Shown here: one piece after another, positions 1 through 10,500 of the stretch | How the letters are laid out: each line of letters opens with the position of its first letter | Numbering within the stretch: position 1 is the first letter of the stretch | Assembly: GCF_003855095.1 (NCBI RefSeq) | Contig: NZ_CP033972.1 | Span: 3,100,001-3,164,000, forward strand | Source of the DNA: Gordonia insulae | Lineage (GTDB): Bacteria > Actinomycetota > Actinomycetes > Mycobacteriales > Mycobacteriaceae | Length of the DNA stretch: 64,000 bases | Reading direction: 5' to 3' | Position numbers and translations under genes: made by a program | The notes under the pieces: model-generated | Seen by the model: only the letters and a program-made list of their open reading frames with translations | The model's database searches: none | What the model was told of the DNA's origin: nothing

Positions 1-11
1 AGGGTTGCACT

Positions 12-30
12 GTCATTTAGCGTGACCTTA
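12..30. promoter_or_regulatory. candidate iron (IdeR/DtxR) box at left edge
   Basis: On the minus strand this reads TAAGGTCACGCTAAATGAC. It matches 12 of 19 positions of the mycobacterial iron-box consensus TTAGGTTAGGCTAACCTAA (13 if T/A is allowed at position 2), with good agreement in the TAAGGT and GCTAA blocks and a poor right end. It lies just past the end of the mbtD-like gene. It could be the promoter of a further siderophore gene transcribed leftwards out of the window, such as an mbtE/mbtF-type NRPS. That assignment is inference. Confidence 0.35.
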
Positions 31-51
31 CTTGATCGGGCGGTGTGGTCG

Positions 52-3000
52 TCACCCCATCAGCTCGACGACCTCGCGCAACGTCGCGCCCCCGAGGATC
101 GCCTCGATCGGAAGGTCCTGGTCGAGGACGGTCTTGACGCGTTTACGCAAGTCCAGCGCCTGCAGTGAGTCGAGCCCGAGTGCGACAAGCGGAAGGTCCG
201 GATCGAGATCGACCTGCGCCGGATCGAGGCCCATCGTCAGTGCGAGCTCGGACCGCAGCAGATCTGCGACGGACGCCGTCGCTCCCGGTCCGGTGGGGTC
301 GACCGGTTCGGCGGGTTCGGTGCGCGCGATCTCGTCGTGGACGACGGTCGGTTCGGCTGCGCGCGCAGGAGCGGCCGGCGCAGCGGTCGGTGGCGCGGCG
401 ACGTCGTCCGGGATGTCGGCGAGCAGACGGTGGGAGCCGAGCAGGGCGAGCACGTCGCGCAGCTCGGCGAAGTCCGCCGACAACACGATGCTGTCCGCCG
501 ACAGATCGCTCAATCCGACCGTCAGTGCCGACGATGGCGTCATCGGCACCACCCCGGCGCCCTGCACCCGGGCGACACCGGCGTCGTCGAGCGGTCCCTG
601 CACCCGCCAGAGACCCCACTGGATCGAGGCCGCCCGGGTGCCGTCGGAGCGCAGTTCGGCGGCGACGACATCCAGCATCCGGTTGCCGAGCGCGTAGAGC
701 GCCTGGTCGCGCCCGCCCAGCGTCGCCGACAGCGACGAGCAGAGGAGCACGCGGACGTCGTCGGTGGTCGGGATCGCCGCGAGCACCGACCGCAGACCGG
801 TCACCTTGGCCCGCAGCGCCTCGTCGAGGTCGGTGCGGGTGATGTCATCGGCGGGTGTCGCGACGTAGTTGACCGCCGCATGCAGCATCAGGCTCACCGG
901 CTCGGGCAGCGTGGCGGCGAAGTCGGCGAGTGCGGCCTCGTCGCCGATGTCGCAGCGCACCACATCGACGACGGTGTCGTGCCGTCGGCGCAGTGCCTCG
1001 ATGCGGCGGGCGACGTCGGGGGGCCCGCCGGAGCGGCTGACCAGAGTGATCCGTCCGGCGCCCGACGCGGCGAGGTGGTCAGCGAACTCGAGTCCGAGTT
1101 TGCCGGTGCCGCCGGTGATGAGGACATGGGTGAGATCCGGTGCGGACTCCGGACCGACGTCACCACCGGACTCGGCCTGCTCGAGTCGCTTGACGTACAG
1201 CGAGCCGTCGCGCACCGCGAGCTCGGCCTCGTCGGCGACGTGTACGGCGGCGACCACATCGGCGCCGGGGTCGCCCTCGGACACGGGGTCCAGGTCGAGG
1301 TGCCGGAACCGCACGGACGGGTGATCGGCGGCCGCACAGCGCAGCGCCGAGGTGAGCGCGGCGTGCACGAGGTCGGGCGTCGGGTCGGCATCGACGACGC
1401 GCTCGCCGCCGACGGTCACCCACCAGAACTGCTCGGGCACCGGATCGAGTCCGCCACGCCACCGACCGTCGACCAGGATGTCGGCCAGATGATCCAGCGC
1501 ACCATCGGGTTTCGTCCCCGCAGGCCCCACCAGCAGAACCGCGGCGTCGGCCTCCACGGGCTCACCGCCCGCGCCGACGACGACTGCCGAGGCCCCCTGC
1601 TGCTGTGCGGCGGCCTCGATCGCACGCGCGAGGTCGGCACACTGTCCGGACGGGTCGAGGACCGCGATCCGTCTCGGCGGCAACAGACTCCGGCGCTTGC
1701 ACAGTCGCCACGTCTCGACCAGCCGATGCACCGCATTGCCGGCCTGCCGCGCGGCCCAGCCCGGGCTGTTGACCTCGTCGTCGCGACCCGCCTCACGATC
1801 GGCCCACAGGTGGACCCGACGCATGACGGTGTTCGGGAACCCGCCCAGCGGCGGTTCGGGGTGCTGATCGCGGTGTCGGCGGGTTGTAGTGCTTCCCAAC
1901 GGAATCCGCTGTCGGTGACGGCCACGGCGGCGACGTTGCGGGTGAACTCCTCGAGCCCCACGGCGTCGCGTCGGGACGTGCCGATCACCGGGCGCGCGGC
2001 GAGGCCTGCCTCGTCGACGTCGGAGAGGGTCTCCCCCATGGCCAGCAGCAGCGTCGGATGTTCCGACATCTCGATGAAGAAGTCGGCGCGGTGGCCGACG
2101 GCGGCGTCGGTCATCGCCTTGTCGAAGCGCACCCGGTTGCGCAGATTCCAGAACCAGTAGTCGCCCAACGACATCGTCTCGTCGACGGCGCCGCCCAGGG
2201 TGGCGCCGATGCACGGCATCGTCCCGGCGAGCATCGACTCGTTCTCCAGGTAGGTGCCCAGCGCGTCGAGGAACGCCGGCTGGTACTCGCTGACGATACT
2301 GGTGTGGGCCGGGTACTCGACGCGGATCTCCTTGGCGAACTTGCCCTGTGCACTCAGCGTGTCCACCATGCCGAGGACGGCCTCGCGCTTGCCGGAGATG
2401 CACAGGATGTGGGCCGAGTTCACCACCGACAGCTGCGCCCATCCCGAGTTCCGCGCGAGCATGTCCTCGCACTCGTCGACGTCGATCCCGACGACGGCCA
2501 TCGTGTGCCCGCGCGGCGACAACTCGTGGACGAGGCGCGCGCGGATGGTCACGATGGTCAGCGCGTCGGACAGGGTCATCGCGCCGCTGCGGTAGGCGGC
2601 CGCGATCTCGCCCTGCGAATGGCCCACGGTCAGTGCGGGAGTGGCACCCGCCGCGTCCCACATCGCGGTGAGACCCGCCATCTGCATGAACAGTGCCGGC
2701 TGGATGGTCCGGACGTCGGTCGCGGACGGGTCGTCGGCATCGAGTTCGCCGAGGACGTAGTCGCGGGGGGACGAGCCGAACAGCCGCATGGACTGCTCGT
2801 GACACGTGTCGACCTCGCGCCGATAGTGTTCGGACAACCGGTAATACGAGGTTCCCATCCCGGGACGCTGACTGCCCTGGCCCGGATAAGTGTACGCGAT
2901 CCGGCGGGGTGCGGCCGCGCCGGCCCCCCGCACGACGTCGGGGTGGACGCGACCCGCAGCGAGGGCGTCGAGCGCGTCGACGAGCCGGCTGTGGTCGACC

Positions 3001-3233
3001 GCGATGACGAGCGCGCGGTGGCGCCGGGCCGGGCGGGTCCGCAGCAGGTGCGCACCGACACGCGCCGGGTCGACGTCGGGGTGCGCGCGCACCCAGTCCC
3101 GGATCGCGGCCGCTTCCTCGACGACGAGTTCGGCGGTGTCCGAGGAGATCAGGATCGGGACACGTCCGTCGGGAAGACGGGGCCCGGACGTCGCAGCGGC
3201 GGCGTCGGTGATGGTGCCGGCGTGGTCAGACAT
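52..3233 (-). CDS. mbtD: MbtD-like polyketide synthase (AT-KR-ACP), frameshifted
   Basis: Mycobactin-type PKS subunit that partners the separate ketosynthase MbtC to extend the siderophore chain by one beta-hydroxyacyl unit. The acyltransferase comes first (PGQGSQRPGMG near residue 117; catalytic GHSQG near residue 206). A ketoreductase follows (GGTGKLGLEF, NADPH loop), then a C-terminal carrier domain with the phosphopantetheine serine in LGLDSLQAL. The AT is in one frame and the KR-ACP in another. The switch falls at 1844-1846, where one extra base restores W-G-G-F-P-N-T and a 1060-residue protein, close to M. tuberculosis MbtD (about 1000). ATG 3233 has a GAGG six bases upstream and overlaps the mbtC stop by 8 bp. 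A GTG at 3245 in frame is less likely. Identity is firm; whether the frameshift is real or an assembly error is not settled. Confidence 0.85.
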
Positions 3234-4593
3234 GAGCGACCTCACTCCCTGAGCTACTGTCGCTGTCTACCGCGCTGTCACTGCCCGCTACGCCGTCGAC
3301 GGGCATGCCGATGATGGCGTGGGCGTTGGTCCCCGACACCCCGAAACTCGACACCGCCGCGTACCGGTGCGTTCCCCGCGGAGTCCACTCGCGACGCTCG
3401 GTGGACAGGCGCAGCGCACCACGGTCCCAGTCGAGTCGGTCGGTCGGGTCGTCGGCGAACAGGCTCGGCACCGTCACCCCGTTCGCCCCGCAGAGCAGGA
3501 CCTTGATCAGGCCCATGATCCCGGCGGCCGCCTGGGCATGTCCCGCATTGGATTTCACCGATCCGAGCAGAACCGGGTCATCGGCGGGCCGCGACGCCCC
3601 GTAGGTGTTCTGCAGTGCCTCGAGCTCCATCGGGTCGCCGAGCGGGGTGCCGGTCCCGTGTCCCTCGACGACATCGACATCCGCCGGGCAGATCCCGGCG
3701 GCGGCGATGGTGCGTTCCACGAGTCGCTGCTGGGCCGCCGCGCTGGGCACGACGATCGGAGCGCCCCGCCCGTTGTGGTTGACGCGGCTGGCGAGCACGG
3801 TTCCGAGGATGCGGTGGCCGAGTCGCCGGGCCCGACCCTCGGGTTCGACGACGACCACGCCCGCGCCCTCACCCCAGAGGGTGCCCGTCGCCGACGCGCT
3901 GTAGGACCGCAGGTGGCCGTCGGTGGCGAGTCCGTTGTTCTTGGCGAACTCGACGAAGGCGGCCGGCGATCCCATCACGCAGACCCCACCGGCCAGCGCC
4001 CATTCGCAGTCGCCGGACCGGATGGCGGCCGCGGCGAGATGCAGTGCGGTCAGCGATGATGCGCATGCGGTGTCCACGGTCATCGACGGCCCGATCAGAC
4101 CCAGTGAGTGCGAGATCCGTCCGGCGACAGCCCCCAGGGCGGTACCGGCGATCCGATGCCCGGAGTACTCGTTGACGGCGGCCGCGCGCGGACCGTATTC
4201 GGCGATCGATGCGCCCATGTACACGCCGACCTCCTCGTCGCCGAGGGACGCGGGATTGATGCCCGCGTTCTCCAGCGCACGCCAGGCCACCCGCATCGCG
4301 ACCCGCTGCTGCGGATCCATCGCGACCGCCTCGCGCGGACTGATCCCGAAGAACAACGGGTCGAATTCGGCGGCACCGCGCAGGAATCCGCCCGCATCCG
4401 GAACCGACCCCCAGCCCTCGAGGGCACCGAGCGCGAGCACCTGGTCGACCGCCCAATCACGGTCGCGGGGAAAGGGTTCGATCAGTTCCACGCCGTCGGC
4501 GAGGGCGGCGAAGTAGTCCTCCGGGGTCTCGATGCCGCCGGGTGCCTCCACGGCCATCCCGGCGATCACCACGGGCTCGACACCGGGAGTCAT
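3226..4593 (-). CDS. mbtC: MbtC-like ketosynthase
   Basis: Stand-alone beta-ketoacyl synthase of 455 residues (M. tuberculosis MbtC is 444). It catalyses decarboxylative condensation on the MbtD carrier protein. The full catalytic triad is visible: Cys in DTACASS, His in VEGHGTGTPLGDP, and His in KSNAGHAQAAAG. The ATG at 4593 overlaps the stop of the upstream thioesterase gene as ATGA, and its own stop overlaps the mbtD start, so mbtT-mbtC-mbtD is a translationally coupled unit. The acidic, Ser-rich C-terminus (DSDSSSGSE) may be a flexible tail toward MbtD. Cytosolic. Assignment is strong from motifs, length and neighbours. Confidence 0.93.
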   Translation of the reverse strand: MTPGVEPVVIAGMAVEAPGGIETPEDYFAALADGVELIEPFPRDRDWAVDQVLALGALEGWGSVPDAGGFLRGAAEFDPLFFGISPREAVAMDPQQRVAMRVAWRALENAGINPASLGDEEVGVYMGASIAEYGPRAAAVNEYSGHRIAGTALGAVAGRISHSLGLIGPSMTVDTACASSLTALHLAAAAIRSGDCEWALAGGVCVMGSPAAFVEFAKNNGLATDGHLRSYSASATGTLWGEGAGVVVVEPEGRARRLGHRILGTVLASRVNHNGRGAPIVVPSAAAQQRLVERTIAAAGICPADVDVVEGHGTGTPLGDPMELEALQNTYGASRPADDPVLLGSVKSNAGHAQAAAGIMGLIKVLLCGANGVTVPSLFADDPTDRLDWDRGALRLSTERREWTPRGTHRYAAVSSFGVSGTNAHAIIGMPVDGVAGSDSAVDSDSSSGSEVAHV

Positions 4594-5384
4594 CGGCGCA
4601 CCTGATCCGAGCGCCCGGCATCGCGTGCCTCGGTGAGCACCTCGAGGATCTCCGGTCCGCTCTCGTGCAGGTAGAAGTGTCCGCCGTCGAACACGCTCAC
4701 CGTGACGTCGTCGGCGTGTGCCGACCAGGTGTGCAGATCGTGCGGTTTGATGACCGGGTCGTCGGCGCCGCCGATGACCGTGATGGGCGTGGCGATCCGC
4801 ACGTCCGGCGCACAGCGGTAGCCGTCGAACGCCTGGTAGTCGGCACGCAACACCGGCAGCGCCATCCGCATCACCGCCTCACTGCCCATCACACCCGTAC
4901 CGGTCCCGTCGAGGACCGAGAGGTGGGCCATCAAGCCTTCGTCGTCGGTCGGATGCGGTGGTAGATCGGCGACGCGGCTCGGTGCGGTCGCGGCGGAGAC
5001 GACGAGCCCGGTGAGGGGCACCGACCGGTCCTCGGCCCGTCGGACGAACTCGAAGCCGACGAGTGCGCCGAGGCTGTGGCCGAACACCGTGAGCGGTGCG
5101 GTCATGGCGTCCGGTCGGGTCACGTAGTGGCGCACGGCCTCGTCGGCGAGGTCCCCCAGGTTGTCGGCGGCCGCCTCACGCATCCGGTCCTGGCGTCCCG
5201 GGTACTGCATGATCAGCACGGTGAACTGCCTGCTGAACACCTCCGACAGTGCGCGGTAGGCCGAGGCACCGCTGCCCGCATGCGGGAAGATCAGCAGCGG
5301 AGGAAGGTCCGGTCGCAACGGCTGGTGGAACTGTCGGAGCGCACCGAGTGCGGGCCGGGTCGGGGTGTTCTGCGTGTCTGTCAT
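4590..5384 (-). CDS. mbtT: Type II (editing) thioesterase, MbtT-like
   Basis: Alpha/beta-hydrolase of 264 residues in the TEII family, which hydrolyses misprimed or stalled acyl groups from NRPS/PKS carrier proteins. Visible motifs are the FPHAGSGASAY oxyanion loop, the nucleophile in FGHSLGA, an aspartate in GGADDPV and the catalytic histidine in GGHFYLHE. The open frame extends upstream, but ATG 5384 gives the usual family N-terminus (FPHAG near residue 33) and leaves room for a promoter. It is the first gene of the coupled mbtT-mbtC-mbtD unit. It is divergent from mbtK; the shared region carries a weak iron-box candidate. It is separate from the TE domain fused to the large NRPS, so release and proofreading are probably distinct jobs. 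Confidence 0.9.
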   Translation of the reverse strand: MTDTQNTPTRPALGALRQFHQPLRPDLPPLLIFPHAGSGASAYRALSEVFSRQFTVLIMQYPGRQDRMREAAADNLGDLADEAVRHYVTRPDAMTAPLTVFGHSLGALVGFEFVRRAEDRSVPLTGLVVSAATAPSRVADLPPHPTDDEGLMAHLSVLDGTGTGVMGSEAVMRMALPVLRADYQAFDGYRCAPDVRIATPITVIGGADDPVIKPHDLHTWSAHADDVTVSVFDGGHFYLHESGPEILEVLTEARDAGRSDQVRR

Positions 5385-5406
5385 CTCGTCATTTCCGGTA
5401 GTGGGC

Positions 5407-5425
5407 TGAACGTGGGCTAGCCTGA
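5407..5425. promoter_or_regulatory. weak candidate iron box between mbtT and mbtK
   Basis: TGAACGTGGGCTAGCCTGA matches the iron-box consensus at about 12 of 19 positions. The right half (GGGCTAGCCTGA) is good and the left half poor. It sits in the divergent mbtT/mbtK promoter region, where iron control would be expected. The sequence match alone is not convincing. Confidence 0.35.
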
Positions 5426-5463
5426 GGTGGACCGCACCTCCAGACCGAACGGAGTCGCCGCAG

Positions 5464-6132
5464 ATGAAGTCGCCGCAGCAGGAATCTGCCCAGATGGGTT
5501 CCGCCGACACCGAATCCGGCGCGCCGTATTCGATCGGGCGCGAGATCACCGATGTCACTGCGGAAGTCATCGCCGCAGGTCCTCCGGTGGTGCCCGCACC
5601 GACCGGCCGATTCAGCCTTCGCCCGGTCGACCCGGACGCCGACCCGGCTCTCCTGGTGACGTGGTTCGCACGGCCGCATCTCGTCGCCACCTGGGAGCAG
5701 GAATGGTCGGCCGAGCGCTGGCACGCCGATTCCGCCCACCGCCTCGCCGGCGACTACTCGCGGCCGATGATCGTGGCGCTCGACGGCACCGAGATCGGCT
5801 ACATCGAGCTGTATCGGCCGGCCCGCGACGAGATCGCGCGACTCTACCCGGCCGACCCTCACGACATGGGCCTGCACATCGCCACCGCCGACCCCGATCT
5901 GACCGGCCGCGGCGTGATGTCGGCGTGGATGGCCGAACTCGCGCAATCCCTGTTCGACGCCGATCCCCGTTGCCGCCGAGTAGTTCTCGAACCCGACGCA
6001 CGCAACACGCGGATGCGTCGCGCGCTGACCAAGAACGGCTGGGTGGATCTCGGCGAGTTCGACGTCCGCCCGGACCGCAGGATCGCGTTGCACGTCCTCG
6101 GCCGTACGGCCGACGACGTCCCGCAACTCTGA
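5464..6132 (+). CDS. mbtK: MbtK/IucB-type hydroxylysine N-acyltransferase
   Basis: GNAT-fold acyltransferase of 222 residues, the family that acylates the N6-hydroxyl-amine of lysine in mycobactin and aerobactin synthesis. The family N-terminal pattern RPVDPDADPALLVTWF then PHLVATWEQEW is present, followed by the acyl-CoA pocket (HDMGLHIATADPDLTGRGV) and the terminal strand with RRVVLEPDARNTRM. ATG 5464 has GGAG nine bases upstream. In M. tuberculosis mbtK lies in a separate locus with mbtL, mbtM and mbtN. Here it is inside the main cluster and none of those acyl-chain genes is visible, so the acyl group could be short. That last point is inference. It converges on mbtG with a 7-bp gap. Confidence 0.85.
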   Translation: MKSPQQESAQMGSADTESGAPYSIGREITDVTAEVIAAGPPVVPAPTGRFSLRPVDPDADPALLVTWFARPHLVATWEQEWSAERWHADSAHRLAGDYSRPMIVALDGTEIGYIELYRPARDEIARLYPADPHDMGLHIATADPDLTGRGVMSAWMAELAQSLFDADPRCRRVVLEPDARNTRMRRALTKNGWVDLGEFDVRPDRRIALHVLGRTADDVPQL

Positions 6133-6139
6133 CGTCATC

Positions 6140-7513
6140 TCAACGAACCTCGTCGGTCATTTTTCCCGTCGCTTCGCTCGCCCCGGTCCGCGCGGCGCGC
6201 GCGCCCCGCCCCGGACGTGTGGCGACCCGCAGAATGCGATTCGACAGCTCGCCGAGGCAGCTGAGGTTCGGGAACCCGGGTCCCTGAGCGAACCCGGCGA
6301 GGTTGGGCAGGAACAGTTTCGGTGACAGTCCGGCGATCGCGAGATCATGGCCCACTGCCGATTCGATCCGCTCCAACGTCGGCGTCCGGCCGAGCGTCAG
6401 CTCTAGCAGATCAGCGGCATCGTCGGTGAAGAGGTCGAGGAACCACAGCGGCTGGCCCCCGGTCGCATCCACCACGAGATCGAACGAATGCGTCTGGGCC
6501 GGGCGCCCCGGATTGTGCAGGGTGAGAGCGATCAGGTCGTCACTGCGTCGCGCCGTGACCACGCGGCCCTGGAGATGATGGATTCTGTTGTCCCCGAGCA
6601 GGTTCTCCTGCACACTCACGGAGAAGACCCCACGGTCGGTGCGGCGGATGACATCTCGCCGCTCCTCGACCGAGAGGTTCGGCCAGCTCGTGGGATCGCT
6701 GAACATGGCGTTCTCGAAGTAACTTTCGCCACGGGTGTAGATGGTCGCCCCGGGCGAGATGACCGAGACGGTCATCACCTCGTGCCGGACGAGTTCGTCG
6801 AGCGCGGATCCAGCCGTCTCACCCCCGCCGATCACCGCCGCCCGAGAGGCGACCGGCAGTCCACGACGACCCACCAGATCCCAGAACGCGGAGACCGACA
6901 GCACCCGTTCGTCGTCGAGCATCGCGCTGTCACTCGATCCGGGCCCGGTGATCATGAGCGCATCGCCCACGACCTCGGCCGATCTCCCGTCGGCGTCCAC
7001 GACGTCGAGCGCCCACCGTTCCTCGTCGGCGGAGATCGCACGCACGGTGCCGATCGTGACGTCGAGTTCGATCCGCGTCGCCACCCACTGCAGGTACCGC
7101 GCCCACACGTGGTGATGGGGGTTCGGTCGCCCCCGATCCACCCACTCGGCATAGGTCTGGTGTTCGACCAGGAACGACATCCAGCTGTAATCGAGCATCC
7201 GCCTGCTGATCTCGGCGTTGAGTGCGCCGGCACCACGGGCGGCGACCGCCGAACGGTACGGAAAGCCGATGTCCTTCTCCGGGCTGGTGCCGAGCCGGTG
7301 CCGGCCATCCGTCCATCCGCCGATCGACTGCCAGTTGGCACCGACGGCATGGGCCTCCACGACCCGCACATCCGGCGCGGGCAGGTCCAGATCGCGCATG
7401 ACCTTCGCCTTGGCCGCGACGGCGAGCGCCTTCGGACCCGCACCGATGATCAGCAGCGTCTCGGGTGGCGCCGGGGGCGAATCCGGCGACGGGGATGGGG
7501 ACCGGGCATTCAT
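6140..7513 (-). CDS. mbtG: MbtG-like L-lysine N6-monooxygenase
   Basis: FAD- and NADPH-dependent N-hydroxylase of 457 residues (MbtG is 431). It makes N6-hydroxylysine, the iron-binding hydroxamate precursor of mycobactins. The FAD loop IIGAGPKALAVAAKA is near residue 22 and the NADPH loop VIGGGETAGSA lies mid-protein. GPKA rather than the GPSN of ornithine hydroxylases matches the MbtG subgroup. The C-terminal motif GPGFPNLSCLGELSNRI is also of this subgroup. ATG 7513 overlaps the mbtB stop (ATGA), placing it third in mbtI-mbtB-mbtG. A second, clearly different N-monooxygenase at 27570-28868 suggests the island handles both lysine and ornithine. Confidence 0.93.
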   Translation of the reverse strand: MNARSPSPSPDSPPAPPETLLIIGAGPKALAVAAKAKVMRDLDLPAPDVRVVEAHAVGANWQSIGGWTDGRHRLGTSPEKDIGFPYRSAVAARGAGALNAEISRRMLDYSWMSFLVEHQTYAEWVDRGRPNPHHHVWARYLQWVATRIELDVTIGTVRAISADEERWALDVVDADGRSAEVVGDALMITGPGSSDSAMLDDERVLSVSAFWDLVGRRGLPVASRAAVIGGGETAGSALDELVRHEVMTVSVISPGATIYTRGESYFENAMFSDPTSWPNLSVEERRDVIRRTDRGVFSVSVQENLLGDNRIHHLQGRVVTARRSDDLIALTLHNPGRPAQTHSFDLVVDATGGQPLWFLDLFTDDAADLLELTLGRTPTLERIESAVGHDLAIAGLSPKLFLPNLAGFAQGPGFPNLSCLGELSNRILRVATRPGRGARAARTGASEATGKMTDEVR

Positions 7514-10500
7514 CGACGGACCTCGCTCAGCGCGTCGTCGAGACCGGCCTCACCGACCGATGCGTCGCCCATCGCGGCCTCGTCCATTGCGGCCACCTCC
7601 AGGTAGAGGGCCGCGACCTGCTCGAGCCGGCCCGGCCGCTCATCGGACGCATCGATACGACCCGCGAGCTCACGCGCGGTCCGGGCGGCGAAGATGTCGA
7701 TGACCCCGACATGCGGGGCATCGAGCCATTCCCGCACCCTGGCGACGACGGTGGTGGCGAGCACCGAGTCCCCGCCGATGGCGAAGAAGTCGTCGGTGGC
7801 GCCGATCCGGTCGACGTCGACCGCGAGCACCTCCGCGGTGATGGCGAGCAAAGCACGCTCCAGATCTGTTGCGGGCGAAACCCTCTCGACGGACATCTGA
7901 CCGCCCGCCAGGAGGGCGTCGATCGCCGCGCGATCGAGTTTGCCGTTCCCGGTGAGCGGGAACGCGTCGAGGATCTCGATGGTCGACGGGATCATGTAGC
8001 CCGGCAGCAGATCTCGCAACGCGTCCCTGATCGATTCCGCGGTCGGGGTGGCGTCGTCGGCGACCACCGCAGCGGCCAGCCCCCGGGTACCGGACGAGGC
8101 GGTCGCCACCGTCGCCACCGCGTGCCGGACTCCCTCGACGGCCCGCAGCGCGCCCTCGACCTCACCGAGTTCCACCCGGAAACCGCGGATCTTGACCTGA
8201 TGATCGGCGCGCCCGAGGAATTCGATGGTGCCATCCGGCCAGTAGCGGGCCAGGTCTCCGGTGCGGTACCACCGCTGCCCCTCGCGCTCGATGAAGCGCT
8301 CGGCCGTCCGCGCGGGATCGTTGCGGTACCCCCGCGCGACGCCCGCGCCGCCGACCCACAGCTCGCCGGTGACCCAGTCCGGGCAATCGCGGTCCGAGGA
8401 GTCGACCACCCGGCATTCGACGTTGGACAACGGGGTGCCGAACGGCACCGACGTCCAGTGTTCCGGCGGGTCGGTCACCTCACAGACCGTGCCGTGCACG
8501 GCGATCTCGGTGGCACCGCCGAGACCGGCGAACCGGGCCGCGGGTGCCAGCGCGTGCAGGCGGCGTGGCAGGTCCACGCCCACCCAGTCGCCACCGAGCA
8601 GCGCGGCCCGCAGCGAGTCACCGAGTCCCGACGCATCGGACTCGGCAGCGGTCAACAGCATGTCGAGTGCGCTGGGCACGCAGGTGAGGATCGACGCCCG
8701 ATGTGTCCGGATGAGATCGAGCCAGGCCGCGGGGTCCTTCGCCGAGGCGGCATCGACGACGACCACCGCGCCGCCGCCGCTGAAGAGCCCGAAGATGTCG
8801 TACACCGAGATGTCGAACTCCAGCGCCGCGATCGTCACGGACCTGTCGTCCGGCCCGACCTCGAATCGGCCGTTGATGTCGTCGATGGTGTTCATCGCCG
8901 CACGATGCGGCACCTCGACACCCTTCGGCGTCCCGGTCGATCCCGACGTGAACAAGATGTAGGCCACCGACTCGCGGTCGGGCAGGATGGCCTCGGCGAA
9001 CGGGGTGCGATGGTTGCGGGCGGCATCCAGATCGAGCGTGACGACGTCGTCGGGCACGTCCTCGAGCGACGAGTCGCTGCCCACCAGGACGCCGATCCCG
9101 CCGGTCTCCAGGATCACCGCGCGCCTCGCCGCCGGCTGGTCGTGACCGATCGGCACCCAGATGGCGCCGGCGGCAAGGACACCCAGCGTCGCGATGACCT
9201 GCCCCGGGCCTTTCGGCAGCGCCACACCGACGGCGTCCCCGGGCAGCACGCCTGCTCCCCGGAGGGCACCGGCGACCGCCAACGCCTCCCGGGCGAGTTC
9301 CCCATACGACAGAGTGCCCTCGCGCCAGACCAGCGCGGTGTGATCGGGCCGGTGGACCGCCCTGCGGAAGAACTCCTCGTGCAGCACCCGACCGCTGGTC
9401 GGTGCCGCGGTCCGGTTGACCCGCTCCCGGACCGCGCGTTGTGCGGCGGGAAGCGGCGGCGCCGACGTCGCGAGCCAGCCCGCATCGCCGTCACCGAGTC
9501 TGTCGATCGCGGCCGTGTAGTGCGCGAACATCGCGTCGATCACGCCCGGCGGGAACGCCGATTCGCGCACATCCCAGTTGAGGAGCAGTCCGCCGCGCAA
9601 CTCGGTCACCTGTGCGTCCAGCATCACCTGAGGCCCCTGGGACACGATCCACGACGGTTCGCCCAACCGTTCCAGGACATCGTCGGAGAACAGTTCGCCG
9701 AGCCCGAGCGCGCTCGTGTAGACGACCGGCGCGAGCACCTGCTCGCCACGCGCCCGACCGAGATCCCGCAAGACGTCGAGCGCACCGTATGCGGCGTGGG
9801 CTCCGTTGGCGTGCATGGTCTTCTGCATGGCGCGGGTGAGGTCGAGGATGGACCGGGTGTGTCGCACATCCACGTCGAGCAGGATGGACGAACTGAAGTC
9901 ACCGGACACCCGGTCGATGTCGGGATGTGTCGACTCCCGATGGAACAGCGGGACGTTCAGCAGGAAGCGATCGTCGCTCGACCACGCGCCGATCGTCGCG
10001 GCGAACACCGCGGCCAGGGCGACCGCAGGCGTCACCCCCCGCTCGTGGGCTGCGGCGAGGAGTGTCTCCTTCGCTGCCGCGTCGACCCAATGATGGTGCC
10101 GCACAACGCGTCGGTCGTCCCGGTGGTCGCCCGTACCGTCGACGCGGGTCGGGAGCGCCGGTCCGGCGGGCAGATCGTCGAGCCGGTCGGCCCACCAGTC
10201 CCGGTCGGCCGACCGCGCCGGATCGGGATGATCCGCCCGGTGCTGGAGATAGTCGCGGTACGTGGTGGTCGGCGCCGCAGGTGTACCGCCGTCGTACAGG
10301 GCGACCAGGTCGGCGAGCAGGACGCGATAACTCATGGCGTCGGCGGCCAGCATGTCGATGTCGACGTGGACGCGATGGCGGCCGTCGGGCAGCAGAGTCA
10401 ACGTGAGGTCGATGACCTGACCGGCGGCGACGTCCAGCATCTGATGGCTCTTGGTGTCGCGGGTCATGGCCAGCCCGACCTCGACCGCCGCGTCACTCGC

